A stretch of 64,000 nucleotides of DNA from Lichenifustis flavocetrariae (GCF_026130545.1 NZ_JAMOIM010000008.1:62001-126000); one strand, 5' to 3'; shown: positions 45,448 through 54,500, counted from the stretch's first letter. The notes: generated by a model from the sequence alone, not told the origin. Numbers and translations: made by a program.

Positions 45448-46590
45448 ATGAGCGACGTGGCCGACCCAACCGTACCGTTGCACGGTGCGGCGCTCGACCG
45501 GGCGTCGGCGGGAAAATCCCCTACGCTGATGCGTCTGCGGGCGGCCTCGGAATTTATCGTCATCCCGGTCCTGGCCGTGATGGCCGCCTTTCTACTGTTC
45601 TCGCTGTTCCTCCTCGCCATCGGCAAGTCGCCCCTCACCTTTCTGAGCCTCCTTTGGCTCGGAGGCTTTGGCACGGCGTTCTCCTGGGGCAACACGCTAC
45701 AGCGCGCCTCACCCTTGATCCTGACCGCTCTGGCGGTCGCGGTTCCGGCGCAACTCGGGTTGACCGTCATCGGCGGGGAAGGTGCCCTCGTGCTCGGGGG
45801 CTTTGCGGCCGCCGCCATCGCGGTGCCGTTCGTCGGCACTGGAATGCCGGCCTTGATCGTCATGCCACTGATGATTGTCTTCGCCCTTGCGGCGGGCGGC
45901 CTTTGGGTCGGGCTCGCGGGATGGCTGCGCTATCGGCGCGGCGTGAACGAAACCATCTCGTCGTTGCTCCTCTCTTATATCGCCATCGCGATCATGAACT
46001 TCTTCGTCGAGGGGCCGATGCGCGACCTCAACCAGCCCATGAAGGCGTCGACCCTCCCGATCGGGACCGCCTATATGGTGCCGGCCATGCCGCACCTGAG
46101 CGTCCATTGGGGCTTCGCCACGGGTGTGGTGCTGGCACTCGTGCTCGGTGTGCTGATGCAGCGCACGACATTCGGCTTCGCGGCCAAGATCACCGGCGGC
46201 AACATGCGGGCCGCCCAGGCGCAAGGCCTGCCGGTCGGTCGTCTCATCCTCACTTGCGCCTTGATCTCGGGCGCCTGCGCAGGCCTCGCCGGCTATTTCG
46301 AAGTGGCGGCCGTGCAGGGCAGGGCCAATGCGTCATTGGCGGCAGGTTACGGCTTTACAGGCATCCTGGTGTCCTTCCTGGCGCGCCACAATCCCATCGC
46401 GGTCGTTCCGGTGGCGATCCTTTTCGGTGGGCTTGGGGCCGCCGGCGGCATCGTGCAACGCCGCATGGGCATGCCGGACGCGACCGTTCTCGTGCTGCAA
46501 GGCTTCATCTTTGTGGTGCTGCTTGCCTCCGAAACACTCTACGGTCGCTTCAGGATCTTCCAGATGGGCGGAAGTGGAGGACGCGCATGA
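45448..46590 (+). CDS. ABC transporter permease 1 (BMP/nucleoside type)
   Basis: The 380-residue membrane protein has about nine hydrophobic helices and the conserved coupling region GFAAKITGGNMRAAQAQGLP, plus RRGVNETISSLLLSYIAIAI, which is typical of BMP-type permeases. It pairs with the next permease to form the membrane part of the importer. Its stop overlaps the next start (ATGA). The first 35 residues are polar and cytoplasmic. Confidence 0.9.
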   Translation: MSDVADPTVPLHGAALDRASAGKSPTLMRLRAASEFIVIPVLAVMAAFLLFSLFLLAIGKSPLTFLSLLWLGGFGTAFSWGNTLQRASPLILTALAVAVPAQLGLTVIGGEGALVLGGFAAAAIAVPFVGTGMPALIVMPLMIVFALAAGGLWVGLAGWLRYRRGVNETISSLLLSYIAIAIMNFFVEGPMRDLNQPMKASTLPIGTAYMVPAMPHLSVHWGFATGVVLALVLGVLMQRTTFGFAAKITGGNMRAAQAQGLPVGRLILTCALISGACAGLAGYFEVAAVQGRANASLAAGYGFTGILVSFLARHNPIAVVPVAILFGGLGAAGGIVQRRMGMPDATVLVLQGFIFVVLLASETLYGRFRIFQMGGSGGRA

Positions 46591-47507
46591 GCCATGATCC
46601 GCTCATTATCGTCCTCATCGCCATGATCGGTGGGGCGATCCGGGTTTCGACGCCCTTCATGTTCGTGGCGCTCGGGGAATGCCTCACGGAAAAATCGGGC
46701 CGCATCAATCTTGGACTCGAGGGCACGCTCGTGCTCGGCGCCATGCTGGCCTATGCCACGGCCTATCAGACGGGTTCGCCCTGGCTCGGCATCCTGGCGG
46801 GCGGCGCGGCAGGCGTGTTTCTGGGAAGCCTGCATGGTTACCTCTGCAAGCTGCCGAAAGTGAACGACATCGCGGTCGGTATCGCGATGATGAGCTTCGG
46901 CATCGGTTTGGCGTTCTTCTTCGGCAAACCCTACATCCAGCCGCAGGCGCCACGCCTGCCCGCCATTCCGCTCGGCGGCTGGACCGGTGTGCCACAGCTG
47001 GCCGAGGCGCTGCAGATCAACCCTCTCTTCCTGGTCGGCATCGCGGCCGCCATCGTCATGGCCTGGGCCTTTGCCAACACCAAATGGGGGCTGATCATCC
47101 GGACCACGGGAGATTCGGCCGCGGCCGCCCGGGCAATGGGGGTTTCAGTCGATTGGGTGCGCTATCTCGCCACCACGATCGGCGGTTTTCTCGCGGGCGT
47201 CGGTGGCTCCTTCTTGTCGCTGTCCTATCCCGGATCGTGGAACGAGGGCCTCTCGTCTGGGCAGGGCCTGATGGCGGTCGCACTCGTCATCTTTGCGCGC
47301 TGGAGCCCGATCCGCTGTGTCATGGCGGCGCTCCTCTTCGGAGCGGCCGGCGCGCTCGGTCCTTCATTGCAGTCCGTCGGCATCACGCAGGGTTATTACC
47401 TGTTCAATGCCGCGCCCTACATCCTGACGCTTTTAATCCTGATCGCGTCATCCGGTTCGCAACAGGCGTTCCGGGCCGCGCCCGGTGAACTTTCCATCAC
47501 GAAATAG
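46587..47507 (+). CDS. ABC transporter permease 2 (BMP/nucleoside type)
   Basis: The 306-residue protein starts MSHDPLIIVLIAMIGGAIRV and continues STPFMFVALGECLTEKSGRI, followed by NLGLEGTLVLGAM, the hallmark start of the second BMP-type permease. The coupling segment GLIIRTTGDSAAAARAMGVS is also present. It has eight or nine membrane helices. The ATGA overlap with permease 1 implies equal expression. Its end is seven bases before the formamidase start. Confidence 0.9.
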   Translation: MSHDPLIIVLIAMIGGAIRVSTPFMFVALGECLTEKSGRINLGLEGTLVLGAMLAYATAYQTGSPWLGILAGGAAGVFLGSLHGYLCKLPKVNDIAVGIAMMSFGIGLAFFFGKPYIQPQAPRLPAIPLGGWTGVPQLAEALQINPLFLVGIAAAIVMAWAFANTKWGLIIRTTGDSAAAARAMGVSVDWVRYLATTIGGFLAGVGGSFLSLSYPGSWNEGLSSGQGLMAVALVIFARWSPIRCVMAALLFGAAGALGPSLQSVGITQGYYLFNAAPYILTLLILIASSGSQQAFRAAPGELSITK

Positions 47508-47514
47508 AGCAGCC

Positions 47515-48531
47515 ATGAACGGATTGGGTGGGCTGAACAAAAGCCCGAACGGCATCGTGATCGGCCTCGTGCAGGTCCAGTTGCCGGTGGTCAGAACAAA
47601 AGCCGAGCTGACGGCGCAGACGCAAAAGGTTGTCGGTCTCGTCTCCAAGGCGCGTGCCAACATGCCGACCATGGACCTCGTCGTGCTGCCGGAATATTCG
47701 CTGCACGGCCTGTCGATGGACACCAATCCGACCATTATGTGCACGCTCGACGGGCCGGAGGTCGCGGCCCTGAAGCAAGCCTGCATCGACAACAAGATCT
47801 GGGGCTGTTTCTCCATCATGGAGCTCAACCCAGGCGGCTATCCCTACAATTCCGGCATCGTCATCGACGATCAGGGGAAGCTGCAGCTTTATTACCGCAA
47901 GATGCACCCCTGGGTGCCGGTCGAGCCGTGGGAGCCGGGCGATGTCGGGATCCCGGTCTTCACCGGACCGAAGGGAGCCAGGATCGCGCTCATCATCTGC
48001 CACGACGGCATGTTTCCCGAAATGGCGCGCGAATGCGCCTACAAGGGCGCCGAGATCATGCTGCGCACGGCCGGCTACACTGCGCCGATCCGTGAGAGCT
48101 GGCGCTTCACCAACCAGTCGAATGCCTTCTGCAACCTGATGGTGACGGCCAGCGTGTGCATGTGCGGCAGCGACGGGCAGTTCGATTCCATGGGCGAGGC
48201 CATGGTGTGCAACTTCGACGGCAGCATCATCGCGCATGGCACGACGGGCCGGGTCGACGAGATCGTCACGGCCGAGGTGCGGCCCGATCTCGTGCGCGAG
48301 GCGCGCAGGCACTGGGGGGTCGAGAACAACATCTACCAGTTCGGCCATCGCGGCTACACGGCGGTGGCCGGCGGCGCACAGGACTGCCCCTATACCTACA
48401 TGACCGACCTCGCGGCCGGCCGCTACAAGCTGCCATGGGAAGACGAGGTGGTGGTGACCGACGGGACGAGTTGCGGATTTCCGCGGCCGACGCGCCGCTT
48501 TGGCGAGATCCTGAAGGACGCGGCGGAATAG
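47515..48531 (+). CDS. Formamidase (AmiF-like, nitrilase superfamily)
   Basis: The 338-residue protein has the nitrilase-fold catalytic residues: Glu in VVLPEYSLHG, Lys in YYRKMHPWVP and Cys in ICHDGMFPE. The long form with SVCMCGSDGQFDSMGEAM and the C-terminal RRHWGVENNIYQFGHRGY matches AmiF formamidases and aliphatic amidases rather than carbamoyl hydrolases. It releases ammonia from formamide or a short amide. Its place between importer permeases and BiuH suggests that it handles an amide from ureide breakdown or imported through the same transporter. The real substrate is unproven. Confidence 0.88.
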   Translation: MNGLGGLNKSPNGIVIGLVQVQLPVVRTKAELTAQTQKVVGLVSKARANMPTMDLVVLPEYSLHGLSMDTNPTIMCTLDGPEVAALKQACIDNKIWGCFSIMELNPGGYPYNSGIVIDDQGKLQLYYRKMHPWVPVEPWEPGDVGIPVFTGPKGARIALIICHDGMFPEMARECAYKGAEIMLRTAGYTAPIRESWRFTNQSNAFCNLMVTASVCMCGSDGQFDSMGEAMVCNFDGSIIAHGTTGRVDEIVTAEVRPDLVREARRHWGVENNIYQFGHRGYTAVAGGAQDCPYTYMTDLAAGRYKLPWEDEVVVTDGTSCGFPRPTRRFGEILKDAAE

Positions 48532-48540
48532 CCAGAATCT

Positions 48541-48666
48541 ACCCTTCCCCGTGCGAACGGGAGAAGGTGCCCGGCAGGGCGGATGAGGGTGACCTCAGCG
48601 CTGAGCGGGCCGTCTCTGACCCGGCCCCGCCGGGCCACCTTCTCCCGCTCTTGCGGGGGGAAGAGA
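48541..48666. repeat. RIME-like intergenic palindromic repeat, copy 1
   Basis: Two inverted parts face each other: CGTGCGAACGGGAGAAGGTG with GGCGGATGAGGGTGACCTC on the left, and GGGCCACCTTCTCCCGCTC on the right. The GAGAAGGTG/CACCTTCTC arms and GGATGAGGG core are the hallmark of rhizobial intergenic mosaic elements. It fills the space between the formamidase and biuH genes. A similar copy lies at 52012-52142. Confidence 0.75.
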
Positions 48667-48681
48667 TACCCGAGGACGACC

Positions 48682-49362
48682 ATGACCACGATCGACGCCA
48701 ACCCCTATCCCTGGCCCTACGACGGCAGCCTCAAGCCCTCGAACACGGCCTTGATCATCATCGACATGCAGACCGACTTCTGCGGGGTGGGCGGCTACGT
48801 CGATGCCATGGGTTACGACCTCTCACTCACCCGCGCCCCGATCGAACCGATCGGCAGGGTCCTCGCGGCCATGCGGGCGCAAGGATATCTCATCATCCAT
48901 ACCCGCGAGGGCCATCGACCCGATCTCGCCGACCTGCCACCCAACAAGCGCTGGCGCTCGCAGCGCATCGGCGCCGGGATCGGTGACGCCGGACCCTGCG
49001 GCAAGATCCTGGTGCGCGGCGAGCCAGGTTGGGACATCATCCCTGAACTGGCGCCCCTGCCGGGCGAGATCGTGATCGACAAGCCCGGCAAAGGCTCGTT
49101 CTGCGCCACCGACCTCGAACTCATCCTGCGCACCAAGGGCATCGTCAACATCGTGCTGACTGGCATCACCACCGATGTTTGCGTGCACACGACCATGCGG
49201 GAGGCGAATGACCGCGGCTTCGAATGCGTGCTGTTGGAAGATTGCTGCGGTGCGACGGATCGCGGCAACCATGAGGCCGCCGTCAAGATGGTGACCATGC
49301 AGGGCGGCGTCTTCGGCGCGGTATCGGATTCGGCCAAGATGCTGAGCGGCCTTGCCGCATGA
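48682..49362 (+). CDS. biuH: Biuret amidohydrolase (BiuH)
   Basis: The 226-residue protein is an isochorismatase-fold cysteine hydrolase. The expected triad is Asp28 (IIIDMQTDF), Lys134 (IDKPGKGSF) and Cys167 ([18 protein letters not shown]). The spacing of these residues and stretches such as [20 protein letters not shown] closely follow the characterised biuret hydrolase of Rhizobium leguminosarum. It converts biuret to allophanate and ammonia. A good ribosome site (GAGGA) precedes the ATG. Its stop overlaps the start of the cyanuric acid hydrolase gene (ATGA), so the two are coupled, matching consecutive steps. Confidence 0.93.
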   Translation: MTTIDANPYPWPYDGSLKPSNTALIIIDMQTDFCGVGGYVDAMGYDLSLTRAPIEPIGRVLAAMRAQGYLIIHTREGHRPDLADLPPNKRWRSQRIGAGIGDAGPCGKILVRGEPGWDIIPELAPLPGEIVIDKPGKGSFCATDLELILRTKGIVNIVLTGITTDVCVHTTMREANDRGFECVLLEDCCGATDRGNHEAAVKMVTMQGGVFGAVSDSAKMLSGLAA

Positions 49363-50432
49363 CCCGCCAGGCCTTCGTGCATCGGATCGCCGCAGCCAGC
49401 CCGGATGACGTCTCCGGTCTCAAGACGGCGTTCGAAGAAGGCCGCATCGACCGCTCGGCTATCGTGGCGGTGTTCGGGAAGACGGAGGGCAACGGTTGCG
49501 TCAACGACTTCACACGCGCCCTCGCCTCGCGAGCCTTGAAGGATCTGCTCGGCCCGAAACCCTGCCTGGTCATGTCGGGCGGAACGGAAGGCGGGCTCTC
49601 GCCGCATTTTCTGGTGTTCGAAGTGCGGGAGGTTTCGACGGCGCCGGCACCCCGGGCCCTTGCGGTGGGACGCGCCCGTACTTCGCCCTTGCCGCCTGAG
49701 CATCTTGGTCGTGGCGCCCAGGTCGACGCTGTGGCTGAGTGCGTCAAAGTCGCGATGGAGGATGCGGGGCTGAAGAGCCCCGAGCAGGTTCATCTCGTTC
49801 AGGTGAAATGTCCGCTGCTGACGAGCGACCGCATCGCCGAGGCCGCCGCGCGCGGGAAGACGACAGCCACGCGCGACACGCTGAAAAGCATGGGCCTGTC
49901 GCGTGCCGCAGCCTCGCTCGGGATCGCGGTCGCGCTGGGCGAGGTCAATCGAGCTAAGATCTCCGAAACTGCCATCGGCACCGACTGGTCGCTGTTTTCG
50001 TCTCGCGCATCCGCCTCGGCAGGCGTGGAACTGGCCGGACACGAGATCGTGGTGCTCGGCCATGGCGAGGGTTGGGCCGGGCCGCTGCGGATCGATCACG
50101 CCGTCATGACCGATGCCATCGACATCGAGCCGGTGCGCGATGCGCTCGCCCGGCTCGGGCTCGAAGCGAACGGTCAGCTTCGGCCCGCCCAGCGGATGCG
50201 CCTCAAGGCTCTGATCGCCAAGACCGAAGCCGCCTCGACCGGAGCGATCCGCGGGCTGCGTCACACGATGCTGAATGATTCCGACATCTCACCAACCCGC
50301 CATGCCCGTGGCTTCACGGCCGGGGCATTGGCGGGACTCGTCGGCCACACCGAACTCTATGTGTCGGGTGGGGCCGAGCACCAGGGTCCCGACGGGGGTG
50401 GCCCGGTGGCCGTGATCGTCGAAGCCACATGA
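49359..50432 (+). CDS. Cyanuric acid hydrolase (AtzD/barbiturase family)
   Basis: The 357-residue protein is built of three related domains, each supplying a Ser-Lys pair: Lys41 (FGKTEGNG) with Ser73 (MSGGTEGG), Lys150 (VQVKCPLL) with a serine in SSRASASAG (214-222), and Lys289 with Ser336 ([13 protein letters not shown]). This ring-opening family contains only cyanuric acid hydrolases and barbiturases. With BiuH coupled directly upstream and AtzE/AtzG/AtzH nearby, cyanuric acid is the better substrate; it gives carboxybiuret, which loses CO2 to form biuret. Barbiturase activity cannot be ruled out by eye. Confidence 0.9.
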   Translation: MTRQAFVHRIAAASPDDVSGLKTAFEEGRIDRSAIVAVFGKTEGNGCVNDFTRALASRALKDLLGPKPCLVMSGGTEGGLSPHFLVFEVREVSTAPAPRALAVGRARTSPLPPEHLGRGAQVDAVAECVKVAMEDAGLKSPEQVHLVQVKCPLLTSDRIAEAAARGKTTATRDTLKSMGLSRAAASLGIAVALGEVNRAKISETAIGTDWSLFSSRASASAGVELAGHEIVVLGHGEGWAGPLRIDHAVMTDAIDIEPVRDALARLGLEANGQLRPAQRMRLKALIAKTEAASTGAIRGLRHTMLNDSDISPTRHARGFTAGALAGLVGHTELYVSGGAEHQGPDGGGPVAVIVEAT

Positions 50433-50442
50433 GGGATCCAAC

Positions 50443-51990
50443 ATGAGCGCCGTCCCGAAACGTCCTGAACCCAACCTTGGAAAACGCGCCATCGCCCTGA
50501 CCGTGACGGGCATGACGAAGCGTTTCGGCAGTTTCACGGCGCTCGACCATGTCTCGATCGACATTCCAGCCGGCCAGTTCCATGTGCTGCTCGGCGAGAA
50601 CGGTGCCGGCAAATCGACGCTGGTCAAATGCATCATGGGCTTCTACCAGCCGGACGAGGGGGCGCTCGCGGTCGACGGCCGCGACGTCGCGGTCCGCAAC
50701 CCGCGCGATGCCAGGGCGCTCGGGATCGGCATGGTCTATCAGCAGTTCACGCTGGTGCCCTCGCTGACGGGCGCCGAAAACCTCGTGATCAGCCGGGCGG
50801 ATGCGCCTAGCATCATCGACTGGAAGAAGGAAAAGGCGCGGCTCGCCGCCTTCATGGACCGCATGCCCTTCAAGGTGCCGCTCGACAAGCCTGTGTCGGC
50901 TTTGGCGGCGGGCGAGAAGCAGAAGCTAGAAATCCTCAAGCTTCTCTATCTCGATCAGCACTTCCTCATTCTCGACGAGCCCACTTCCGTCCTCACGCCC
51001 GACGAGGCGGACGAGATCCTGGGTCTCCTGCGCGGCATGACGCAGCGAGGAGAGCTGACGATCGTGATGATCAGCCACAAGTTTCGAGAGGTGATGGCGT
51101 TCGGCGACGCGGTCACGGTTCTGCGGCGCGGCGCCCATGTGGGGGGCGGTCTCGTCAAGGATCTGACGCCCGATGCCATGGCCCGCCTTATGATCGGCGA
51201 CACGGTGATCCGCGAACGCGCCGCCCGCACCGCCTTTGCGTCGCGGCCCACCATGCTCGAACTTGCCGGACTTTTCGCGGATGACGATGCCGGGCGACCG
51301 GCCGTCGACGGCGTGAGCCTCAAGATCAGCGCGGGGGAGATCGTCGGCATCGCGGGCGTCTCGGGCAATGGGCAGGCGGCGCTCGTCGAGGCGCTCGCAG
51401 GGCAACGCCCCCTGCGCGACGGCCGTATCTTCATCAAGGATAAGCCGTTCGAGCCGGTGCGCAAGGATTTCGACCGGTTCAAGGTGTTCGGCCTGCCTGA
51501 GGAGCCGCTGAAAAACGCCACAGCGCCGCGCATGTCGGTGGCCGAGAATATGGCGTTCCGGGCGTTCGACAAACCGCCGATCGCCAAATTTGGATGGTGG
51601 CTTTCGCCAGGCCCCATGCGGGCGCGCGCGGCCGAGTTGATCGCAGCCTACAAGGTCAAGACGACCTCGCCGGATGCGCCGATCGAAACCCTGTCGGGCG
51701 GGAATGTGCAGCGCGCCGTCCTGGCGCGCGAACTCTCTGGCGATGTCGATGTGCTGATCGTCGCCAATCCCTGCTTCGGCCTCGACTTCGCCTCCGTGGC
51801 GGAAATCCGCGCCCAGATCATGGACCAGCGTAATCGTGGCGCTGCCGTGCTTTTGGTTTCCGAAGATCTCGATGAGATCCTCGAACTCTCCGACCGCGTC
51901 GCCGTCATGTCGGAGGGCAAGATCACCTATGTGGCCCCGGTGGCAGAGACGGACCGCACCACGATCGGACATCACATGGCGGGGCATTGA
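50443..51990 (+). CDS. ABC transporter ATP-binding protein (BMP/nucleoside type)
   Basis: The 515-residue protein has two ATPase domains. The first has [27 protein letters not shown] (the family's variant of LSGGQ) and LILDEPTSVLTPDEAD. The second has GVSGNGQAAL in place of a P-loop, and LSGGNVQRAVLAREL, with ANPCFGLDF instead of a DEPT-type Walker B, a variation seen in BMP-type importers. It energises the transporter whose other parts are encoded at 44230-47507. The ATPase gene is separated from its permeases by three hydrolase genes, so all are probably one transcription unit. Confidence 0.92.
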   Translation: MSAVPKRPEPNLGKRAIALTVTGMTKRFGSFTALDHVSIDIPAGQFHVLLGENGAGKSTLVKCIMGFYQPDEGALAVDGRDVAVRNPRDARALGIGMVYQQFTLVPSLTGAENLVISRADAPSIIDWKKEKARLAAFMDRMPFKVPLDKPVSALAAGEKQKLEILKLLYLDQHFLILDEPTSVLTPDEADEILGLLRGMTQRGELTIVMISHKFREVMAFGDAVTVLRRGAHVGGGLVKDLTPDAMARLMIGDTVIRERAARTAFASRPTMLELAGLFADDDAGRPAVDGVSLKISAGEIVGIAGVSGNGQAALVEALAGQRPLRDGRIFIKDKPFEPVRKDFDRFKVFGLPEEPLKNATAPRMSVAENMAFRAFDKPPIAKFGWWLSPGPMRARAAELIAAYKVKTTSPDAPIETLSGGNVQRAVLARELSGDVDVLIVANPCFGLDFASVAEIRAQIMDQRNRGAAVLLVSEDLDEILELSDRVAVMSEGKITYVAPVAETDRTTIGHHMAGH

Positions 51991-52011
51991 GGATGAAGAT
52001 GCGACGTGAAT

Positions 52012-52142
52012 CCCTTCTCCCGTGCGGACGGGAGAAGGTGGCCCTTGCGAAGCGGGGGGCGGATGAGGGCAACCTCGGCGACGAGCAGGCTCCCATCCGT
52101 CAGGGCTTCGCCGCGGCACCTTCTCCCGCTCACGCAGGAGAG
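52012..52142. repeat. RIME-like intergenic palindromic repeat, copy 2
   Basis: The left arm CCCGTGCGGACGGGAGAAGG plus GGCGGATGAGGGCAACCTCG and the right arm GGCACCTTCTCCCGCTCACG match copy 1 at 48541-48666 in order and orientation. It fills the gap between the ATPase gene and the second isochorismatase-fold gene and can fold into a long stem. Confidence 0.75.
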
Positions 52143-52153
52143 GAACGCGCACG

Positions 52154-52816
52154 ATGATCGCCATCCCGGCCGCCCCCTATCCTTATGCCCTCCCGCCCGG
52201 CAAGACGGCCCTCGTGGTCATCGACATGCAGCGCGACTTCATCGAGCCCGGCGGCTTCGGCCATGCGCTCGGCAACGACGTGTCGCGCCTCGAAGCCATC
52301 ATCCCCACCGTCGCGGCGCTGATCGCATTGTTCCGCGCCAAAGGCTGGCCGGTGATCCACACGCGCGAAAGCCACAAACCCGACCTGTCCGATCTCCCGC
52401 CCGCCAAACGCGCGCGCGGGAACGGCGCCTTGCGGATCGGCGACGAAGGCCCGATGGGCCGCATCCTTATTCAGGGCGAGCCCGGCAATGCCATCATCGA
52501 CGCCTGCGCCCCCCGTGAGGGGGAGATCGTCCTCGACAAGCCCGGCAAGGGCATGTTCTGCAAGACCGATATTCATGCGACGCTCGATCGCCTCGGCATC
52601 ACTCATCTCGTCTTCGCGGGGGTCACGACAGAAGTCTGTGTGCAGACGTCCATGCGCGAGGCCAACGATCGTGGCTTCGAGGGCCTTCTGATCACCGACG
52701 CGACCGACAGCTATTTTCCCGAGTTCAAGACCGCGGCGATTGCCATGATCACGGCGCAGAGTGCCATCGTGGGCTGGGCTACGCCGCTCGCGGACCTGCA
52801 AGGAGCCGTTGGGTGA
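52154..52816 (+). CDS. Isochorismatase-fold cysteine hydrolase, BiuH paralogue
   Basis: The 220-residue protein keeps the triad Asp24 (VVIDMQRDF), Lys129 (LDKPGKGMF) and Cys162 ([19 protein letters not shown]), and shares with BiuH the segments [18 protein letters not shown] and GEPGNAIID. It differs in the substrate loops: the first lacks the CGVGGYVD of BiuH, and the second half has [20 protein letters not shown]. It likely hydrolyses a related ureide or carbamoyl compound, such as a ureidoacid, rather than duplicating BiuH. Its stop overlaps the GTG start of the AtzG-like gene. Confidence 0.88.
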   Translation: MIAIPAAPYPYALPPGKTALVVIDMQRDFIEPGGFGHALGNDVSRLEAIIPTVAALIALFRAKGWPVIHTRESHKPDLSDLPPAKRARGNGALRIGDEGPMGRILIQGEPGNAIIDACAPREGEIVLDKPGKGMFCKTDIHATLDRLGITHLVFAGVTTEVCVQTSMREANDRGFEGLLITDATDSYFPEFKTAAIAMITAQSAIVGWATPLADLQGAVG

Positions 52817-53004
52817 CCGAGAAACGAGAATTCGATCCCGAAGCCATCGTCGACGCGATGGCGCCGCTGCTTGGTCTCGACATCAGGCCGGAATACCGCC
52901 CCGGCGTCGTGACCAACCTGAAGGTCACGGCGGCGCTCGCGGCGCTGTTTCTCGACCCGCCGCTCGACGATCATGCCGAGCCGGCTGCGGTGTTCCATCC
53001 ATGA
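52813..53004 (+). CDS. atzG: AtzG-like small subunit (DUF4089)
   Basis: The 63-residue protein reads [20 protein letters not shown], then [20 protein letters not shown] and [13 protein letters not shown]. This is the DUF4089 pattern of AtzG, a GatC-like partner that makes AtzE soluble and active in the 1-carboxybiuret hydrolase complex. The GTG start overlaps the preceding stop (GTGA) and the end overlaps the atzE-like start (ATGA), so both subunits are made together. It is easily missed because of its size. Confidence 0.9.
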   Translation: MTEKREFDPEAIVDAMAPLLGLDIRPEYRPGVVTNLKVTAALAALFLDPPLDDHAEPAAVFHP

Positions 53005-54413
53005 CGGCTCTGCACGAGAAGACGGCCCTGACGATCGCGACCGAGGTCGCCTCGGGCCACACGACCGCCCGGCAGGTGATCGAGGCGACGCTGGCCCGGA
53101 TCGACGCCGTGAACCCCCGGATCGGCGCTTTCACGGACGTGACGCACGCGCGTGCTCTCGCCAAAGCCGACGCCCTGGACGCCGCGGCGCGGCAGGGTGG
53201 GGCAGCGGGTCGACTGGCTGGCGTGCCGTTCGCGGTGAAGAACTTGTTCGATCTCGAAGGTGTCACGACCCGCGCCGGTTCCAGGATCAACCGCGATCAT
53301 CCCGCCGCAGCCCGCGATTCCACGCTGGTCGAGAAGCTTGAAGGGGCCGGCGCCATCTGTGTCGGGGCCCTCAACATGGGCGAGTATGCCTATGATTTCA
53401 CGGGCGAGAATATCCATGATGGACCTTCCCGAAACCCGCATGATCTGACCCGCATGACGGGCGGCTCCTCGGGCGGCTCAGGTGGGGCCGTCGCGGCCGG
53501 GCTCGTTCCGATCTCGCTCGGCTCGGACACCAATGGGTCGATCCGCGTACCGGCCTCGCTCTGCGGGCTTTTCGGCCTAAAGCCGACCTATGGCCGCCTC
53601 AGTCGCGCTCGCACTTTTCCATTCGTGGCGAGTCTCGATCATCTCGGGCCGCTCGCGCGATCGGTGGCCGATCTCGCACTGAGCTATGACGTCATGCAGG
53701 GCGAAGACCCGGACGATCCGGCTTTGGCCCCTCGGCCCGTCGAGCTGACGTCATCGGGCTTGGGGCAGGGCGCCCGAGGGCTGCGAATCGCCGCGGCGGG
53801 CGGCTATTTTGCCGACAAGGCGGAACCGCACGCATTGGCGGCAGTGCGCCACTGTGCCGAGGCGCTTGGCGCGACCCGCACGGTGCAGATCCCCGAGGCA
53901 CATCGCGCCCGTGCCGCGGCCTTCGTGATCACCACGACGGAAGGCGCGGCGTTGCATCTGGAGCGTCTGAAGACCCGGCCGCAGGATTTCGACCCCGCCG
54001 TGCGCGACCGCCTTCTGGCAGGCGCGATGATCCCGGCCGCCTGGGTGAACCAGGCGCATAAGTTTCGCCGCTGGTTCAAGGTCGAAGTTGCAAAACTGTT
54101 CGAGAGCGTCGACGTCATCCTCGCACCGGCGACGCCTTGCTCGGCCCCGAAACTCGGCCAGACCACCATGGTGCTGGGTGGCGAGACCCTGAACGTCCGC
54201 GCCAATATGGGTCTGTTCACTCAGCCGATCTCCTTCATCGGCCTTCCGGTTGTGGCGGTTCCGGTGTGGCGGGATGGGGCCATGCCGATCGGCGTGCAAG
54301 TGATCGGCCCGGCATGGCGTGAGGATATCGTGCTGCGCGTAGCCGCGGCCCTGGAGGCGGCCGGTGTGTGCGGGGCGCCGGTGGCGGATGTGGATTTCGC
54401 TTCGCCTGTTTGA
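53001..54413 (+). CDS. atzE: AtzE-like amidase, 1-carboxybiuret hydrolase subunit
   Basis: The 470-residue amidase-signature protein has the catalytic triad Lys80 (VPFAVKNLFDLEGV), Ser156 (GGSSGGSGGAVAAG) and Ser180 (GSDTNGSIRVP). The Asn in DTNGS and the paired DUF4089 subunit point to AtzE, which removes ammonia from 1-carboxybiuret to give 1,3-dicarboxyurea. The other possible role is the GatA-like amidotransferase, but the absence of GatB and the operon partner argue against that. With AtzH, encoded at 42655, it avoids the biuret branch. It ends the catabolic gene run. Confidence 0.9.
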   Translation: MTALHEKTALTIATEVASGHTTARQVIEATLARIDAVNPRIGAFTDVTHARALAKADALDAAARQGGAAGRLAGVPFAVKNLFDLEGVTTRAGSRINRDHPAAARDSTLVEKLEGAGAICVGALNMGEYAYDFTGENIHDGPSRNPHDLTRMTGGSSGGSGGAVAAGLVPISLGSDTNGSIRVPASLCGLFGLKPTYGRLSRARTFPFVASLDHLGPLARSVADLALSYDVMQGEDPDDPALAPRPVELTSSGLGQGARGLRIAAAGGYFADKAEPHALAAVRHCAEALGATRTVQIPEAHRARAAAFVITTTEGAALHLERLKTRPQDFDPAVRDRLLAGAMIPAAWVNQAHKFRRWFKVEVAKLFESVDVILAPATPCSAPKLGQTTMVLGGETLNVRANMGLFTQPISFIGLPVVAVPVWRDGAMPIGVQVIGPAWREDIVLRVAAALEAAGVCGAPVADVDFASPV

Positions 54414-54415
54414 CC

Positions 54416-54500
54416 TGAAAAAGGTGGCCTTGCGAAACAGGGTCGGGTGACAGGAAATCATAAGCAAGAATTCCCCTCATCCGTCGCGGCTTTGCTACGC
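54416..54500. repeat. Degenerate RIME-like repeat remnant
   Basis: Between the atzE-like gene and the ComM gene, AAAAGGTGGCCTTGCGAAAC and later CCCCTCATCCGTCGCGGC echo parts of the repeats at 48541 and 52012, with many changes. It seems a decayed copy. The alignment was made by eye. Confidence 0.4.

Noticed and set aside
48813-50264. Complementary-strand frame of 483 codons across biuH and the cyanuric acid hydrolase gene
   Set aside because: It spans two real genes on the other strand and has shadow-type composition.
53001-54413. GatA subunit of the tRNA-dependent amidotransferase
   Set aside because: The amidase is paired with a DUF4089 (AtzG-type) subunit and surrounded by triazine genes; no GatB is present.
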